From Sphingorhabdus sp. (GTDB taxonomy: Bacteria > Pseudomonadota > Alphaproteobacteria > Sphingomonadales > Sphingomonadaceae), in contig JANQNO010000002.1 of NCBI GenBank assembly GCA_028279555.1, forward strand, positions 310,001 to 374,000: DNA of 64,000 bases. Direction: 5' to 3'. Position 1 is the stretch's first letter. Each line of letters begins with the position of its first letter. The translations under genes were made by a program, and so were the position numbers. This document shows positions 45,145 through 54,490 of this stretch, piece by piece. Under the pieces are notes generated by a model, which saw only the letters and a list, made by a program, of their open reading frames with translations, did no database searches and was not told the origin of the DNA.

Positions 45145-46368
45145 ATGCAAGAGCGATTGCGCATCATCGCTCGCCTGCCTATTTGGCACAACATGCCGAC
45201 CAAAGCCGAATTCAATGTCGATGGCCATTATCTGCGCCCGGTGCATGCGCCCGAAGACCGGCTTTCCGCATTGCTTGGGCTGATCAACAAAGCGCAAAGT
45301 TCGATCCAGCTGGTCATCTATATCTATGAGACGGACAGGACGGGGCGCCAAATTCGCGATGCGCTGATAGCTGCGGCGCGGCGCGGTGTTGCCGTACAGC
45401 TCCTCATCGACAGCTTTGGCTCGGCGACGATGAGCAGGGACTTTTTTTCCGGTCTGGAGGATGCAGGAGGCAGCTACAGCTGGTTCAGCTCGCGCTGGAA
45501 TATCGGCTATTTCATTCGCAATCATCAGAAAATGATCATAGCCGACAGGCGGCGCGCATTGATCGGCGGCTTCAATATCGGCGATTCCTATTTTGGCCGC
45601 GCAGGTGATGCCAGCTGGGAAGATTTCGGGCTTTTGATCGAGGGTAAAAAAGTTGCCGAAATATCGGCACATGGCGACCGGTTGTTCGAAAACAGTGCCG
45701 ATGGCGGCGTAAGATTTCTCGCCCTGCGCCGCGCGATCAACAGTTGGCCGGAAGGATCCGGGCCACTGAGATGGCTGCTCGGCGGTCCCACCAACCGGAT
45801 ATCACCCTGGGCAAGGCGCCTCAAAAATGATCTGGAGAATGGCGAGCGGCTCGATATGGTCTGCGCCTATTTCTCACCCACTCAGGCCATTCTGCGCCGC
45901 ATTTCCAAAATCACACGCAAAGAAAATGGCGGCGCTATCGTGCTTCCTGGAAAGACCGACAATGGCGCGACGATTGGCGCGTCGCGTTCGCTCTACTCTT
46001 ATCTGGTCAAGCGCGGGGCCAGGCTGTTCGAATTTGAACCCAGGCCGCTGCACATGAAGCTGCTGATCATCGATGACGCCGTCTATGTCGGTTCTGCAAA
46101 TCTCGATGTGCGCAGCCTGTTTATCAATATGGAGATCATGCTCAGAATAAAGGACAGGGTGCTCGCAGACTATCTCAGGCAGCTTGTCGCTCGGCTTAGC
46201 GAACAGTCGGAGGAGCAGACCCTCGAGCGGCATAGCGCACGCCGAAGCTGGTTCAACCGCCTTCGCTGGGGGCTGGCTTATCTGCTGGTCAGCGGCATCG
46301 ATTTTACGATCGGACGACGCGTCCGCTTTCGCCGGTTGCGCAGCAAGCAGAAATCGCTGCCGCGTTGA
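45145..46368 (+). CDS. Phospholipase D-like / cardiolipin synthase-like protein
   Basis: A 407-residue protein with two PLD (HKD) motifs: [24 protein letters not shown] in the first half and [22 protein letters not shown] in the second, each giving the catalytic His and Lys of a phosphatidyl-transfer enzyme. Size and motif spacing resemble ClsB-type cardiolipin synthases, although broad transphosphatidylation is possible. No N-terminal membrane anchor is seen, but a hydrophobic, basic C-terminal part could bind membranes. It is convergent with the PmtA-like methyltransferase gene, so lipid-headgroup genes are side by side. Confidence 0.8.
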   Translation: MQERLRIIARLPIWHNMPTKAEFNVDGHYLRPVHAPEDRLSALLGLINKAQSSIQLVIYIYETDRTGRQIRDALIAAARRGVAVQLLIDSFGSATMSRDFFSGLEDAGGSYSWFSSRWNIGYFIRNHQKMIIADRRRALIGGFNIGDSYFGRAGDASWEDFGLLIEGKKVAEISAHGDRLFENSADGGVRFLALRRAINSWPEGSGPLRWLLGGPTNRISPWARRLKNDLENGERLDMVCAYFSPTQAILRRISKITRKENGGAIVLPGKTDNGATIGASRSLYSYLVKRGARLFEFEPRPLHMKLLIIDDAVYVGSANLDVRSLFINMEIMLRIKDRVLADYLRQLVARLSEQSEEQTLERHSARRSWFNRLRWGLAYLLVSGIDFTIGRRVRFRRLRSKQKSLPR

Positions 46369-47001
46369 TCAGTCCGATTGGCGCTTCCATCCCCAGAACA
46401 GATGACAGGGGAGAATATTCCACCATTCGAAGCCATGATCGATGAAATCGAAATGCGGTGCCATGAAATCGCGCGCGCGTTTGCGGAACTGATAGACCAG
46501 AAATGCACCGCCAGGGCGGATCGCCTTTCCGGTTTCAGCAGCGATTGTCGTGCCAAGATCATCGGGCAAAGTAGAGAATGGCAGGCCGGACAGAATATAG
46601 TCTGCGTGCTCGAACCCGGCTTCCTGTATAATGCTGTTCACATCGGCTGCCGAGCCATGCACGGCAACAAAGCGGCTGTCCCTGATGTTTTTTTGCAGAA
46701 AGGCAATGAAATCCGGGTTGAGATCAATCACGAGCAGCGTTGCGCCCGGTTTCATCTGGTCGAGCACTGGTTGGCAGAAGGTTCCCACGCCCGGGCCATA
46801 TTCGACAAACAAATCACATTCTTCCCAATCCACTTTGGAAAGCATCTTGTTCACCGTCCGGGATGAGGAGGGAATAATCGACCCCACCATGACCGGATGT
46901 TTCACAAAGCCCTTGAAGAACACACCCCATGGACCGAGCAGGCGTTTTGCACGCTGTTTGAGCCGCTCGATTGGATGCTGTTTCGCTACTGAAGACGTCA
47001 T
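46369..47001 (-). CDS. Class I SAM methyltransferase, PmtA-like phospholipid N-methyltransferase
   Basis: A 210-residue methyltransferase. The SAM-binding motif LFVEYGPGVGTFCQPVLDQM, then LLVIDLNPDFIAFLQ, and a C-terminal EWWNILPCHLFWGWKR segment resemble bacterial phospholipid N-methyltransferases of the Sinorhizobium/Rhodobacter PmtA type, which methylate phosphatidylethanolamine. The N-terminal basic helix RLKQRAKRLLGPWGVFFKGFVKHPVMVGSIIPSS could associate with membranes. A distant relation to KsgA-type methyltransferases is possible. The start at 47001 (MTSSVAKQHPIE) is much shorter than the ORF-track version, whose first 65 residues do not fit. Confidence 0.68.
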   Translation of the reverse strand: MTSSVAKQHPIERLKQRAKRLLGPWGVFFKGFVKHPVMVGSIIPSSSRTVNKMLSKVDWEECDLFVEYGPGVGTFCQPVLDQMKPGATLLVIDLNPDFIAFLQKNIRDSRFVAVHGSAADVNSIIQEAGFEHADYILSGLPFSTLPDDLGTTIAAETGKAIRPGGAFLVYQFRKRARDFMAPHFDFIDHGFEWWNILPCHLFWGWKRQSD

Positions 47002-47143
47002 GCACGATCCCGTGTCAAATTTCTGCAATATTCTGCCTAGGTCGCAAATGCAGGATCGATATGCAAGCTTCCGTAAGTTGTTTTCGAATTGCAAATTGCA
47101 ACCTGTCTTGTTTTGTCCTGCCAAAAGGCGCAAGGGGAGCGGC

Positions 47144-47467
47144 ATGTCCACGCATCCCAAAGGCAGTATTGCGGTTATCTTCATAGCGCAGCGCACTGAA
47201 AGGGATGAGGCAGGCTATGCCGCCGCCGCCCAGCGTATGGAAGAACTGGCCGGCGAACAGCCGGGCTATCTGGATATGGATCATACGCGCGGCGGCGATG
47301 GTCTCGGGATCACCGTCAGCTACTGGGCCGATGAAGGCAGCGCAAAAGCCTGGCGCGACCACAACGAGCATGCCGCCATCCGCGACCAGGGCCGCGACAA
47401 ATGGTATTCGCATTATAGCCTGCATGTGGCCGAGATTACCCGCAGCTATGACTGGACGAAGCGTTGA
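47144..47467 (+). CDS. Antibiotic biosynthesis monooxygenase (ABM) domain protein
   Basis: A 107-residue ferredoxin-like ABM-fold protein: IAVIFIAQRTERDEAGYAAAAQRMEELAGEQPGYLDMDHTRG, then SYWADEGSAKAWRDHNEH. Such proteins include small monooxygenases and haem-degrading enzymes; most act on unknown substrates and the name should not be read literally. The ATG at 47144 follows AAGGGGAG. The very long ORF-track frame upstream is spurious. Its stop overlaps the TTG start of the MFS gene (TTGA), suggesting coupling. Confidence 0.78.
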   Translation: MSTHPKGSIAVIFIAQRTERDEAGYAAAAQRMEELAGEQPGYLDMDHTRGGDGLGITVSYWADEGSAKAWRDHNEHAAIRDQGRDKWYSHYSLHVAEITRSYDWTKR

Positions 47468-48753
47468 AGGCTGAGCGAAGGTCGATAGCGCCAGACCGGG
47501 TCGCGATCCTGTTTACGGTGATGCTTGTCGCGGCCGCTGGCAACACCGCCATGCAATCGATTTTACCTGCGATTTCGAGCGAACTCAAAATAGCCGATGT
47601 TTGGGTCAGTCTGGCCTTCAGCTGGTCTGCGCTGCTCTGGGTATACACTGCGCCGCGCTGGGCGCGGCTGTCGGACCGTCGCGGTCGCAAGGCGCTCATG
47701 AAGCTGGGCACGATGGGCTTTATCGCATCCATGTCGCTTTGTGCTGCCGCCTTGTGGCTGGGGTTGAATGGCTTGATGAGCGCGGCATTGGCCTTTGTCT
47801 TCTTTGCCGTCTTCCGCAGCCTTTATGGCGGCCTCGGTTCTGCTGCGCCGCCGGCGGTCCAGGCCTATGTCGCGGCAAGAACGGAGCGGGAAGAACGAAC
47901 AAAAGCGTTGTCGCTGCTTGCCTCTTCCTTCGGACTGGGAACCGTCATCGGCCCCGCCATAGCGCATTATCTGGTTTTTGATCCAGTTGGGCTGGCCGGC
48001 CCGATGATTATTTTCGCCCTGTTCGGATTGGTGGTTCTGATTGCCCTGCAATTTCGTCTTCCCAATGACGAACCGAAATATGCGGTTCGCGGAGCGGTAA
48101 CATCCTATCCGAGTGCTGCCTCCATCGCCCAGCCGGATATGGATGCGGAGGATCGGGCCGAGGCGAAAGCGGCGGCACCAGATATCCGCCTTTCCTGGCG
48201 GGACAGTCGCTTTGTCGCCTGGCTTTATGCAGGATTGGTCGGCGGCCATGCGCAGGCTATCATGATGGGCGTCGTCGGCTTTCTGGTAAGGGACAGGCTG
48301 GGGTTGCAGGGTCAGCCGGCGGAGGCAGTGCAGGCAATTGGCTCGGTGATGTTTATGGGCGCAATGGCAACCTTGCTGGCGCAATGGGGACTCATCCCGA
48401 TATTGTCATTGCAGCCGCGCGCATCCGTCCTCTGGGGCGCGATGCTGGCGCTGGCCGGGACCGTTATCGTCGGTGTCAGCCATGATTTCTACAGTATCGG
48501 TTTGGGCTTTGCGATCGCCAGCCTCGGTTTTGGCCTGTTCCGGCCAGGCTTCACAGCCGGGGCATCGATCGCGGTGAGCCGGGCGGAGCAAGGCGATGTT
48601 GCCGGCAAGATCGCAAGCGTCAACGGCATGGCCTATATATTCGCGCCGGCAGCGGGGGTCGCGCTATTCAACTGGTGGGAACCGGCGACTTTCCTTCTAA
48701 TGGGGCTGGCGCTGTTGTGGCTCCTCATTTGGGGGCGGAAAACTCTGGTCTAG
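47464..48753 (+). CDS. Major facilitator superfamily transporter
   Basis: A 429-residue membrane protein with about 12 hydrophobic segments. The MFS signature loop appears as ARLSDRRGRKALMKLG between helices 2 and 3. A charged central loop (about 215-245; AQPDMDAEDRAEAKAAAPD) separates two six-helix halves. The substrate is unknown; multidrug-like or metabolite transport are both possible. The start is a TTG whose TTGA overlaps the stop of the ABM gene, so the pair is likely coexpressed. It is convergent with the Cdc48-type ATPase gene, overlapping by four bases. Confidence 0.86.
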   Translation: MKAERRSIAPDRVAILFTVMLVAAAGNTAMQSILPAISSELKIADVWVSLAFSWSALLWVYTAPRWARLSDRRGRKALMKLGTMGFIASMSLCAAALWLGLNGLMSAALAFVFFAVFRSLYGGLGSAAPPAVQAYVAARTEREERTKALSLLASSFGLGTVIGPAIAHYLVFDPVGLAGPMIIFALFGLVVLIALQFRLPNDEPKYAVRGAVTSYPSAASIAQPDMDAEDRAEAKAAAPDIRLSWRDSRFVAWLYAGLVGGHAQAIMMGVVGFLVRDRLGLQGQPAEAVQAIGSVMFMGAMATLLAQWGLIPILSLQPRASVLWGAMLALAGTVIVGVSHDFYSIGLGFAIASLGFGLFRPGFTAGASIAVSRAEQGDVAGKIASVNGMAYIFAPAAGVALFNWWEPATFLLMGLALLWLLIWGRKTLV

Positions 48754-51068
48754 CCCTCATGCTTTTCGGCATTGACCGGCTTGACCATGCCCGGCGAAAC
48801 GAAACCGATCCCCTCGGGCTCCAATGCTGCTTGTTTCAGCTTGGCCTCGATCGATTTATATTCCTCTTCCATTTCCGGTGTCACCGTTGCGCGGCTCGCA
48901 TTCAGCGCCTGCGAGAAGTGATTCATTTGAACTTCCTTCACAGCGTTGCCGCCTTCGCGAAGCGCGAAAAGGCCTGCTCGCCGCACCAGATCTTCCAGGT
49001 CAGCGCCTGAATAGCGGTCGGTGCGCTCGGCAATCTCGTCGAGATCCACATCCTTCGATAGCGGCATTTCAGAGGTATGGATGGCAAGGATACGCCGTCG
49101 CCCCGCCTTGTCTGGCACGGTGACATATACCAGTTCGTCGAACCGGCCCGGGCGAAGCAGGGCCGGGTCGAGCAAAGTCGGGCGATTGGTCGCCCCGATC
49201 AGCACGACGGAATTGAGATCTTCAAGCCCGTCCATTTCGGCAAGGATCGTGTTGACCACACGCTCGGTAACCTGCGGCTCTCCGATCCCGCGACCGCGCG
49301 CTGGAGCTAGGCTGTCGATTTCGTCGATGAAGATGATACAGGGCGCAACCTGCCGCGCCCTAGCGAAGAGCCGGGCAATCTGCTGTTCGCTCTCGCCATA
49401 CCATTTTGAGAGCAGATCGGATGATTTCGTGGCAATGAAATTGGCGTTGGACTCGCGCGCCGCCGCCTTGGCGAGCAGCGTTTTACCGGTGCCCGGCGGG
49501 CCATAAAGCAGAAAGCCCTTGGCGGGCCGGATGCCCAAATGCGAAAATGCCTCGGGGCTTTTGAGCGGCAGCTCTATGCCTTCTTTGAGGCGCATCTGGG
49601 CTTCGTCGAGGCCGCCAATATCAGCCCAGCCCACCTGGGGTGCCTGCACCATGACCTCGCGCATCGCCGATGGCTGGACGCGTTTGATGGCTTCGAGAAA
49701 ATCCTCACGGCGGACTTCAAGTTGCTCAAGGACGTCTGGCGGGATCGTGCCGCTTTCCAGATCCAGCTTGGGCATGATCCGGCGAACGGCTTCTATCGCC
49801 GCTTCTCTTGTGAGCGCGGATAGGTCGGCACCAACAAAACCGTAGGTTGTGCGCGCCAGCTCCTTGAGCGAAATATCCTGCGCCAGCGGCATGCCGCGCG
49901 TATGGATGGCCAGTATTTCCCGGCGTCCGCTTTCGTCGGGCACCCCGATAATGATCTCGCGGTCGAAACGTCCCGGCCTACGCAGCGCCTCGTCTATCGC
50001 TTCCGGGCGGTTGGTGGCGGCAATAACCACCAGATTCGTGCGCGGTTCGAGACCGTCCATCAGCGTGAGCAGCTGCGCCACAAGCCGCTTCTCCGCTTCA
50101 CCCTGCACCTGCCCACGCTTGGGCGCGATCGAGTCTATTTCGTCGATAAACAGGATCGAAGGCGCGGCTTTTGTTGCTGCTTCGAAAACCTCGCGCAGCT
50201 TTTTCTCCGATTCGCCATAGGTGCTACCCATAATTTCCGGGCCGTTGATCAGGAAAAACTCGGCATCGCTTTCATTGGCGACAGCCCGGGCTAGCCTTGT
50301 CTTGCCCGTTCCAGGCGGACCATGGAGCAGGACACCGCGTGGCGGATCGACGCCGAGGCGCGTAAAAAGTTCAGGATAGCGCAGCGGAAGCTCGACCATT
50401 TCGCGCAGGGACTCAATGGTTTCCGCCATTCCGCCCAGATCATCATAGGTGACATCCGCACGCCTTGCATCTTTGGCTTCAGTATAGTCGGAGCGCAACT
50501 CGATCTCCGTCTCTGCATCCACATGGACGATTCCCTTGGGCATCGTCGAAACAACGGTCAGACGGATCTCAGCCAGCGCAAAAGCCGGCGCTGCCAGCAT
50601 CTGACGCAGCTGCGGCGGCATGTCATCGGGAGCGACGCGCTGCTGCCCATGTGTTGCGGTGATGTCCCCGGCGACGAGCACGCGCCCGGCGAAACTGCGG
50701 CGCAGAGCTTCTGGCGAACCCTGGAGTTTGAGATTTTGCTGGGCAGGCGCAAAAACCACCTTCTTGGCTGGCTGCGATTCAGCCTTGCGAATTTCAACCT
50801 GATCGCCCGCACCGGCCCCGGCATTGGCGCGCTGCAGGCCATCGAGGCGAATGATCTCCAATCCTTCGTCTTCCGAATAGGGGTCGAGCACGCGCGCCGC
50901 AGTCGCTCTTTTCCCCACTATCTCCACCACGTCGCCTTGCATGACGCCGAGCGCTTTCATGAAATCGCGGGAGAGCCGGGCCAGACCCCGTCCGGAATCT
51001 TCAGGCTTGGCATTGGCGACCTGTAATTTGGCTGGGACAGCAGTATCGGCTGGGGAGGCGTCGGCCAT
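48750..51068 (-). CDS. Cdc48/VAT-type double AAA+ ATPase
   Basis: A 772-residue protein with the architecture of archaeal VAT and eukaryotic Cdc48/p97: an N domain (about 12-195; LQVANAKPEDSGRGLARLSRDFMKALGV is the double-psi barrel start) and two AAA modules. D1 has Walker A GPPGTGKT (250-257) and FIDEIDSIAP; D2 has GPPGTGKT (523-530) and FIDEIDSLAPARGRG. Such proteins unfold substrates for proteolysis or release. In bacteria it is uncommon but recurrent in several proteobacterial groups. No proteasome gene is nearby. AGGAG precedes the ATG. Confidence 0.93.
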   Translation of the reverse strand: MADASPADTAVPAKLQVANAKPEDSGRGLARLSRDFMKALGVMQGDVVEIVGKRATAARVLDPYSEDEGLEIIRLDGLQRANAGAGAGDQVEIRKAESQPAKKVVFAPAQQNLKLQGSPEALRRSFAGRVLVAGDITATHGQQRVAPDDMPPQLRQMLAAPAFALAEIRLTVVSTMPKGIVHVDAETEIELRSDYTEAKDARRADVTYDDLGGMAETIESLREMVELPLRYPELFTRLGVDPPRGVLLHGPPGTGKTRLARAVANESDAEFFLINGPEIMGSTYGESEKKLREVFEAATKAAPSILFIDEIDSIAPKRGQVQGEAEKRLVAQLLTLMDGLEPRTNLVVIAATNRPEAIDEALRRPGRFDREIIIGVPDESGRREILAIHTRGMPLAQDISLKELARTTYGFVGADLSALTREAAIEAVRRIMPKLDLESGTIPPDVLEQLEVRREDFLEAIKRVQPSAMREVMVQAPQVGWADIGGLDEAQMRLKEGIELPLKSPEAFSHLGIRPAKGFLLYGPPGTGKTLLAKAAARESNANFIATKSSDLLSKWYGESEQQIARLFARARQVAPCIIFIDEIDSLAPARGRGIGEPQVTERVVNTILAEMDGLEDLNSVVLIGATNRPTLLDPALLRPGRFDELVYVTVPDKAGRRRILAIHTSEMPLSKDVDLDEIAERTDRYSGADLEDLVRRAGLFALREGGNAVKEVQMNHFSQALNASRATVTPEMEEEYKSIEAKLKQAALEPEGIGFVSPGMVKPVNAEKHEG

Positions 51069-51270
51069 TCTTTTTGTCTCCTAGGGCTCTTGTGGCAGGA
51101 GATAGGATGCCGAGCGAAGAATTGCCACCGCAGAACAAGAATTGCCGCAAAAAAATGGCGCGGTTTTGCCACCGATCCTGCAAAGATCATTGAAGCGGAG
51201 ATGCCTAAAAGACCGGATTGATTTCTGCCGCCTGCTTCCCAGATAAGCATAACGATCAATTTTTTTTGTT

Positions 51271-51289
51271 AGTTGCGCCTTTTGCAACT
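51271..51289. repeat. Inverted repeat in the LysR promoter region
   Basis: AGTTGC-N7-GCAACT is a perfect 6-bp inverted repeat just upstream of the probable promoter of the LysR gene at 51333, a typical place for an autoregulatory site. Confidence 0.4.
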
Positions 51290-51308
51290 GGCCCGCTATA
51301 GCTATGAT
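51281..51308 (+). promoter_or_regulatory. Candidate promoter of the LysR gene
   Basis: TTTGCA, a 16-base spacer and TATGAT lie 25 bases before the GTG start. The -10 element is good and the -35 is weak. The left part of the 264-base gap (51069-51270) shows no gene. Confidence 0.45.
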
Positions 51309-51332
51309 CCGGGAAGGACAGGAGAAAACCCC

Positions 51333-52208
51333 GTGAGACGATTACCGCCTTTGCGCTCTCTGGAGGCCTTTGTCCGAGTGGCAAAGCTTGGCTCGGCAAA
51401 GGCTGCGGCGAGCGAACTTGCCTTGTCTCCGCCGGCGCTGAGCCGTCGTATCAAGGCGCTCGAAGACTTTATGGACAAACCGCTTTTTGATCGCAAAGCG
51501 CAGGCGATGGTGCTCAACAGCGACGGCAAGGAACTCCTCGAAGCCATCGAACCGGCGATGGATACGATGGCCGAAGCGATCGAGCAGCTGTCCGGTCAGG
51601 GCGGCGAATACCGTCTAAGGCTGGGCGTTTTGCCCCTGTTCGGAACGCAGCGGCTGATCCCCCGCCTTCCCGAGCTTCGCAAGATGTTTCCAAAGCTGCA
51701 TATCGACGTCGATACATCGCATAATGCGCAAAATTTGCTTGGCGACGTTGTCGACGCGGCAATTGTGATCGCATCTGACATCGATCCCAAATTATACAGC
51801 GTCCGCCTGGATCATAACACCGTCTATGCGATTGCCTCGGCCAAGCTTGCCGAGGATCAGAAGCTTGACGACCCTGCTGATCTCAAGGATCAGACGGTGC
51901 TGGTGCATAGCGACATGCCGCAAATCTGGGAGAAATGGCGCGAAGCGGTCGGCCATCCGAAGCTGAAGCCGCTCGCCGTCGACCAGATCGACAGCGGGCC
52001 CCTGATGCTCGAGGCGGCAGCCAATGGGCTGGGCGTCGCCATCATGCATGGCAGCCATCTGTCCGATGCGAAAGATCCGCGGCTGACCCGGCTGTTCGAT
52101 GTCGAGGTGGAAAGCCCCTACAGCTATTGGTTCGTGTGCAGACAAAGCGCCTTCAAACGGCGCGCTGTCAAGATATTCCACGACTGGCTTTTGAAGGCTG
52201 GTGTTTAG
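51333..52208 (+). CDS. LysR-family transcriptional regulator (GcvA-like)
   Basis: A 291-residue LysR regulator. RRLPPLRSLEAFVRVAKLGSAKAAASELALSPPALSRRIKALEDFMDKPLFDRK is the DNA-binding winged helix in the GcvA-like subgroup, and the effector domain begins near YRLRLGVLPLFG. The GTG start at 51333 follows AGGAG; the ORF track starts 60 bases early. It is divergent from the Cdc48-type gene and convergent with the S66 peptidase gene, so its target is not obvious. A perfect inverted repeat in its upstream region may be its own operator. Confidence 0.85.
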   Translation: MRRLPPLRSLEAFVRVAKLGSAKAAASELALSPPALSRRIKALEDFMDKPLFDRKAQAMVLNSDGKELLEAIEPAMDTMAEAIEQLSGQGGEYRLRLGVLPLFGTQRLIPRLPELRKMFPKLHIDVDTSHNAQNLLGDVVDAAIVIASDIDPKLYSVRLDHNTVYAIASAKLAEDQKLDDPADLKDQTVLVHSDMPQIWEKWREAVGHPKLKPLAVDQIDSGPLMLEAAANGLGVAIMHGSHLSDAKDPRLTRLFDVEVESPYSYWFVCRQSAFKRRAVKIFHDWLLKAGV

Positions 52209-52218
52209 GGTCCTGATC

Positions 52219-53037
52219 CTAGCTCACGCCAAAGGGAACCACCTTGTTGTCGATATCATGGCCGATATCGGCGCTGCCCAGATAGGCTATTCCGCTTCTT
52301 TCGCACCAGCGCCGCACGATGGCTTCCGCATCCTCGCCGAACGGCCGGTCATTGTCGGGAACATCGCTGACGCGGCCTAGCCTGACTCCTGTCAGACCGG
52401 CATCGGCCAGATGGGCCGTGACGTGGAACAGTGCACGGTCAAATGCATACAGATACTCGCTGACCTCTTCCAGCATCAGCACATGCCCTTCGAGATCGGG
52501 CATGATCGGGGTGCCCACCATCATGGCCAGCGTCATCACATTAAAGGCAGCAAAGTTCTGATTGGGCACAATGCTGGTGTCGAGCGATGCAGCATCGCGG
52601 TGGACGAGCCAGTCGAGCGCCCGCTTTATCGCCGCATCGCCGCCCGCCCTTCGGATATCTGCGGGCATTGGGCCATGGGCAGGAAACCCGATGCCTGCCC
52701 TATATAGCCCGCCCAGCAGGTTTCCGGCATCGCTGTAGCCAAGATAGGCTTTGTCGCGCGCCGTATCACCGAGATGCTTCACACAATATTCGGCTATCCG
52801 CGCTGCGCCATATCCGCCGCGGACAAACCAGATCGCATCGATGCTGCTGTCGTTGGCCAGATTGACAAATGCCTCGCGCCGCAACGCGTCGCTTCCGGCA
52901 AAATGGCCTTCTTCGGCAAAACATTGTTCGTCGAAAATCAGGTCCGCCGATGGATGGCTTTTTGCAGCGGTCTGGATTACCCGCTCAGCGTCTTCGCGCA
53001 AAAAAGGCGTAGAGGGCGCGCAGATTCCGATCTTCAT
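52219..53037 (-). CDS. LD-carboxypeptidase (peptidase family S66), cytoplasmic
   Basis: A 272-residue S66 serine peptidase without a signal peptide, expected to cleave the D-Ala from murein tetrapeptide to tripeptide during recycling (LdcA function). N-terminal MKIGICAPSTPFLREDAERV, IWFVRGGYGAARIAEY, the nucleophile in YLGYSDAGNLLGGL, and HVLMLEEVSEYLYAFDRAL with the Glu are present; a final SADIGHDIDNKVVPFG carries the His. The start at 53037 (MKIGICAPS) is well supported by homology. It is divergent from mpl, forming a recycling module with 52 bases between the starts. Confidence 0.87.
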   Translation of the reverse strand: MKIGICAPSTPFLREDAERVIQTAAKSHPSADLIFDEQCFAEEGHFAGSDALRREAFVNLANDSSIDAIWFVRGGYGAARIAEYCVKHLGDTARDKAYLGYSDAGNLLGGLYRAGIGFPAHGPMPADIRRAGGDAAIKRALDWLVHRDAASLDTSIVPNQNFAAFNVMTLAMMVGTPIMPDLEGHVLMLEEVSEYLYAFDRALFHVTAHLADAGLTGVRLGRVSDVPDNDRPFGEDAEAIVRRWCERSGIAYLGSADIGHDIDNKVVPFGVS

Positions 53038-53089
53038 TTTTCTGCCCCATGCAATTGCCAAATTCTGCCCGAAGCAATAGCGGGGAAGA

Positions 53090-54490
53090 ATGAAAAATGA
53101 CAATTCCTATTTCTTTTGCGGCATTGGCGGATCCGGCATGCTCCCCCTTGCCACAATTCTGGCGGAGCAGGGCGCGAAGGTTTCGGGATCGGATCGGGCA
53201 CTGGATCAGGGCCGGCTCGCGACCAAGTTCGATACGCTGCGCGCCAAGGGGATGGCGCTTTTCCCGCAGGATGGCAGCGGCCTGACGAATGGCGATCAGA
53301 TACTGGTCGCCAGCGCCGCGATCGAAGACACGGTGCCGGATATCCGCCGCGCCAACGACCTGGGCTGCGAAAGGGTGACGCGCGCCGAGTTACTGGCAGA
53401 ACTGCTGAACGCCAGCCCGCGCAGCGTCGTTATCGGCGGCACCAGCGGAAAATCCACTGTCACAGGCATGACCGGCTGGATAGCTGCGGAAGCCGGGAAA
53501 GACCCGACCATCATGAATGGCGCGGTGATGAAGAACTTTGTGGGCAGCGATGCTCCTTATGCATCCAGCCGTGTCGGAAGCGGAGGGCTTTTTATCAGCG
53601 AGGTCGACGAGAGCGATGGTTCAATTGCACTGTTTCGACCGGAAGTGGCCGTGCTGAACAATATCAGTCTGGATCACAAGAGCATGGAGGAACTTCGGCA
53701 TCTTTTTGCCCGGTTTGTCGAGGTGGCAAGCCGCGCGGTTTACAATGCTGATGACGACGAGACACGATTGCTTATGGCGGGTTTGTCGCTTCCCGATGCA
53801 ACGAGCTTTGGCACGGCTGAAGGCGCGGATTTCCGCGCGACCCATATCGTCGAAGCGCCGCATTCGATACGCTTCAATCTGGTAGCGCGTGGGCAAAGCT
53901 GGCAGGTGGGATTGCAGGTGCCCGGCAAGCATAATGTGATGAATGCGCTCGCGGCGCTGGCTGCCAGCGATGCACTCGGTATCGCTTTGCAGGATACGGT
54001 TCCGGCTATAGAGGGGTATACAGGGCTGGCGCGGCGCTTTGACATTGTCGGGACCGAGAATGACATAACCGTGATCGATGATTTCGGGCACAATCCGGAC
54101 AAGATCGCCGCGACGCTTTCCACAATGCGCGCCTTTCCGGGGCGTATCATCGCATTTTTCCAGCCGCATGGTTTCGGTCCGCTCAACAAGATGGGCAAAC
54201 AGCTGGCCGCGACATTTGCGGAAAATCTTGCTGCAGATGACAGGGTGTTTCTGTGCGATCCGGTCTATTTCGGCGGAACGGTGGATCGCAGCACGGGCAG
54301 CGACGATATGGCTGAATGGATCAATGATGCTGGCGGCGTTGCCGAACATCTCGCCGAGCGTGAAGATTGCGGAAAGGCGATGGCCGATATGGCGCGGCCC
54401 GGGGACAGGATAGTCGTCATGGGCGCAAGGGACGATACATTGCGCAGTTTCGCTTCGGGTTTGCTGGCCAGTCTGGGCGAAACGGTTTGA
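53090..54490 (+). CDS. mpl: UDP-N-acetylmuramate:L-alanyl-gamma-D-glutamyl-meso-diaminopimelate ligase
   Basis: A 466-residue Mur ligase that attaches recycled murein tripeptide to UDP-MurNAc. FCGIGGSGMLPLATILAEQGAKVSGSDR at the N terminus is MurC/Mpl-like; the ATP-binding GGTSGKSTVTGMTGWI is intact, followed by SEVDESDGSIALFRPEVAVLNNISLDHKSMEELRHLF and the C-terminal IDDFGHNPDKIAATL and FFQPHGFGP. The tripeptide-ligase-specific context and partner LD-carboxypeptidase favour Mpl over MurC. Its stop overlaps the TTG start of a halogenase-like gene. Confidence 0.9.
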   Translation: MKNDNSYFFCGIGGSGMLPLATILAEQGAKVSGSDRALDQGRLATKFDTLRAKGMALFPQDGSGLTNGDQILVASAAIEDTVPDIRRANDLGCERVTRAELLAELLNASPRSVVIGGTSGKSTVTGMTGWIAAEAGKDPTIMNGAVMKNFVGSDAPYASSRVGSGGLFISEVDESDGSIALFRPEVAVLNNISLDHKSMEELRHLFARFVEVASRAVYNADDDETRLLMAGLSLPDATSFGTAEGADFRATHIVEAPHSIRFNLVARGQSWQVGLQVPGKHNVMNALAALAASDALGIALQDTVPAIEGYTGLARRFDIVGTENDITVIDDFGHNPDKIAATLSTMRAFPGRIIAFFQPHGFGPLNKMGKQLAATFAENLAADDRVFLCDPVYFGGTVDRSTGSDDMAEWINDAGGVAEHLAEREDCGKAMADMARPGDRIVVMGARDDTLRSFASGLLASLGETV

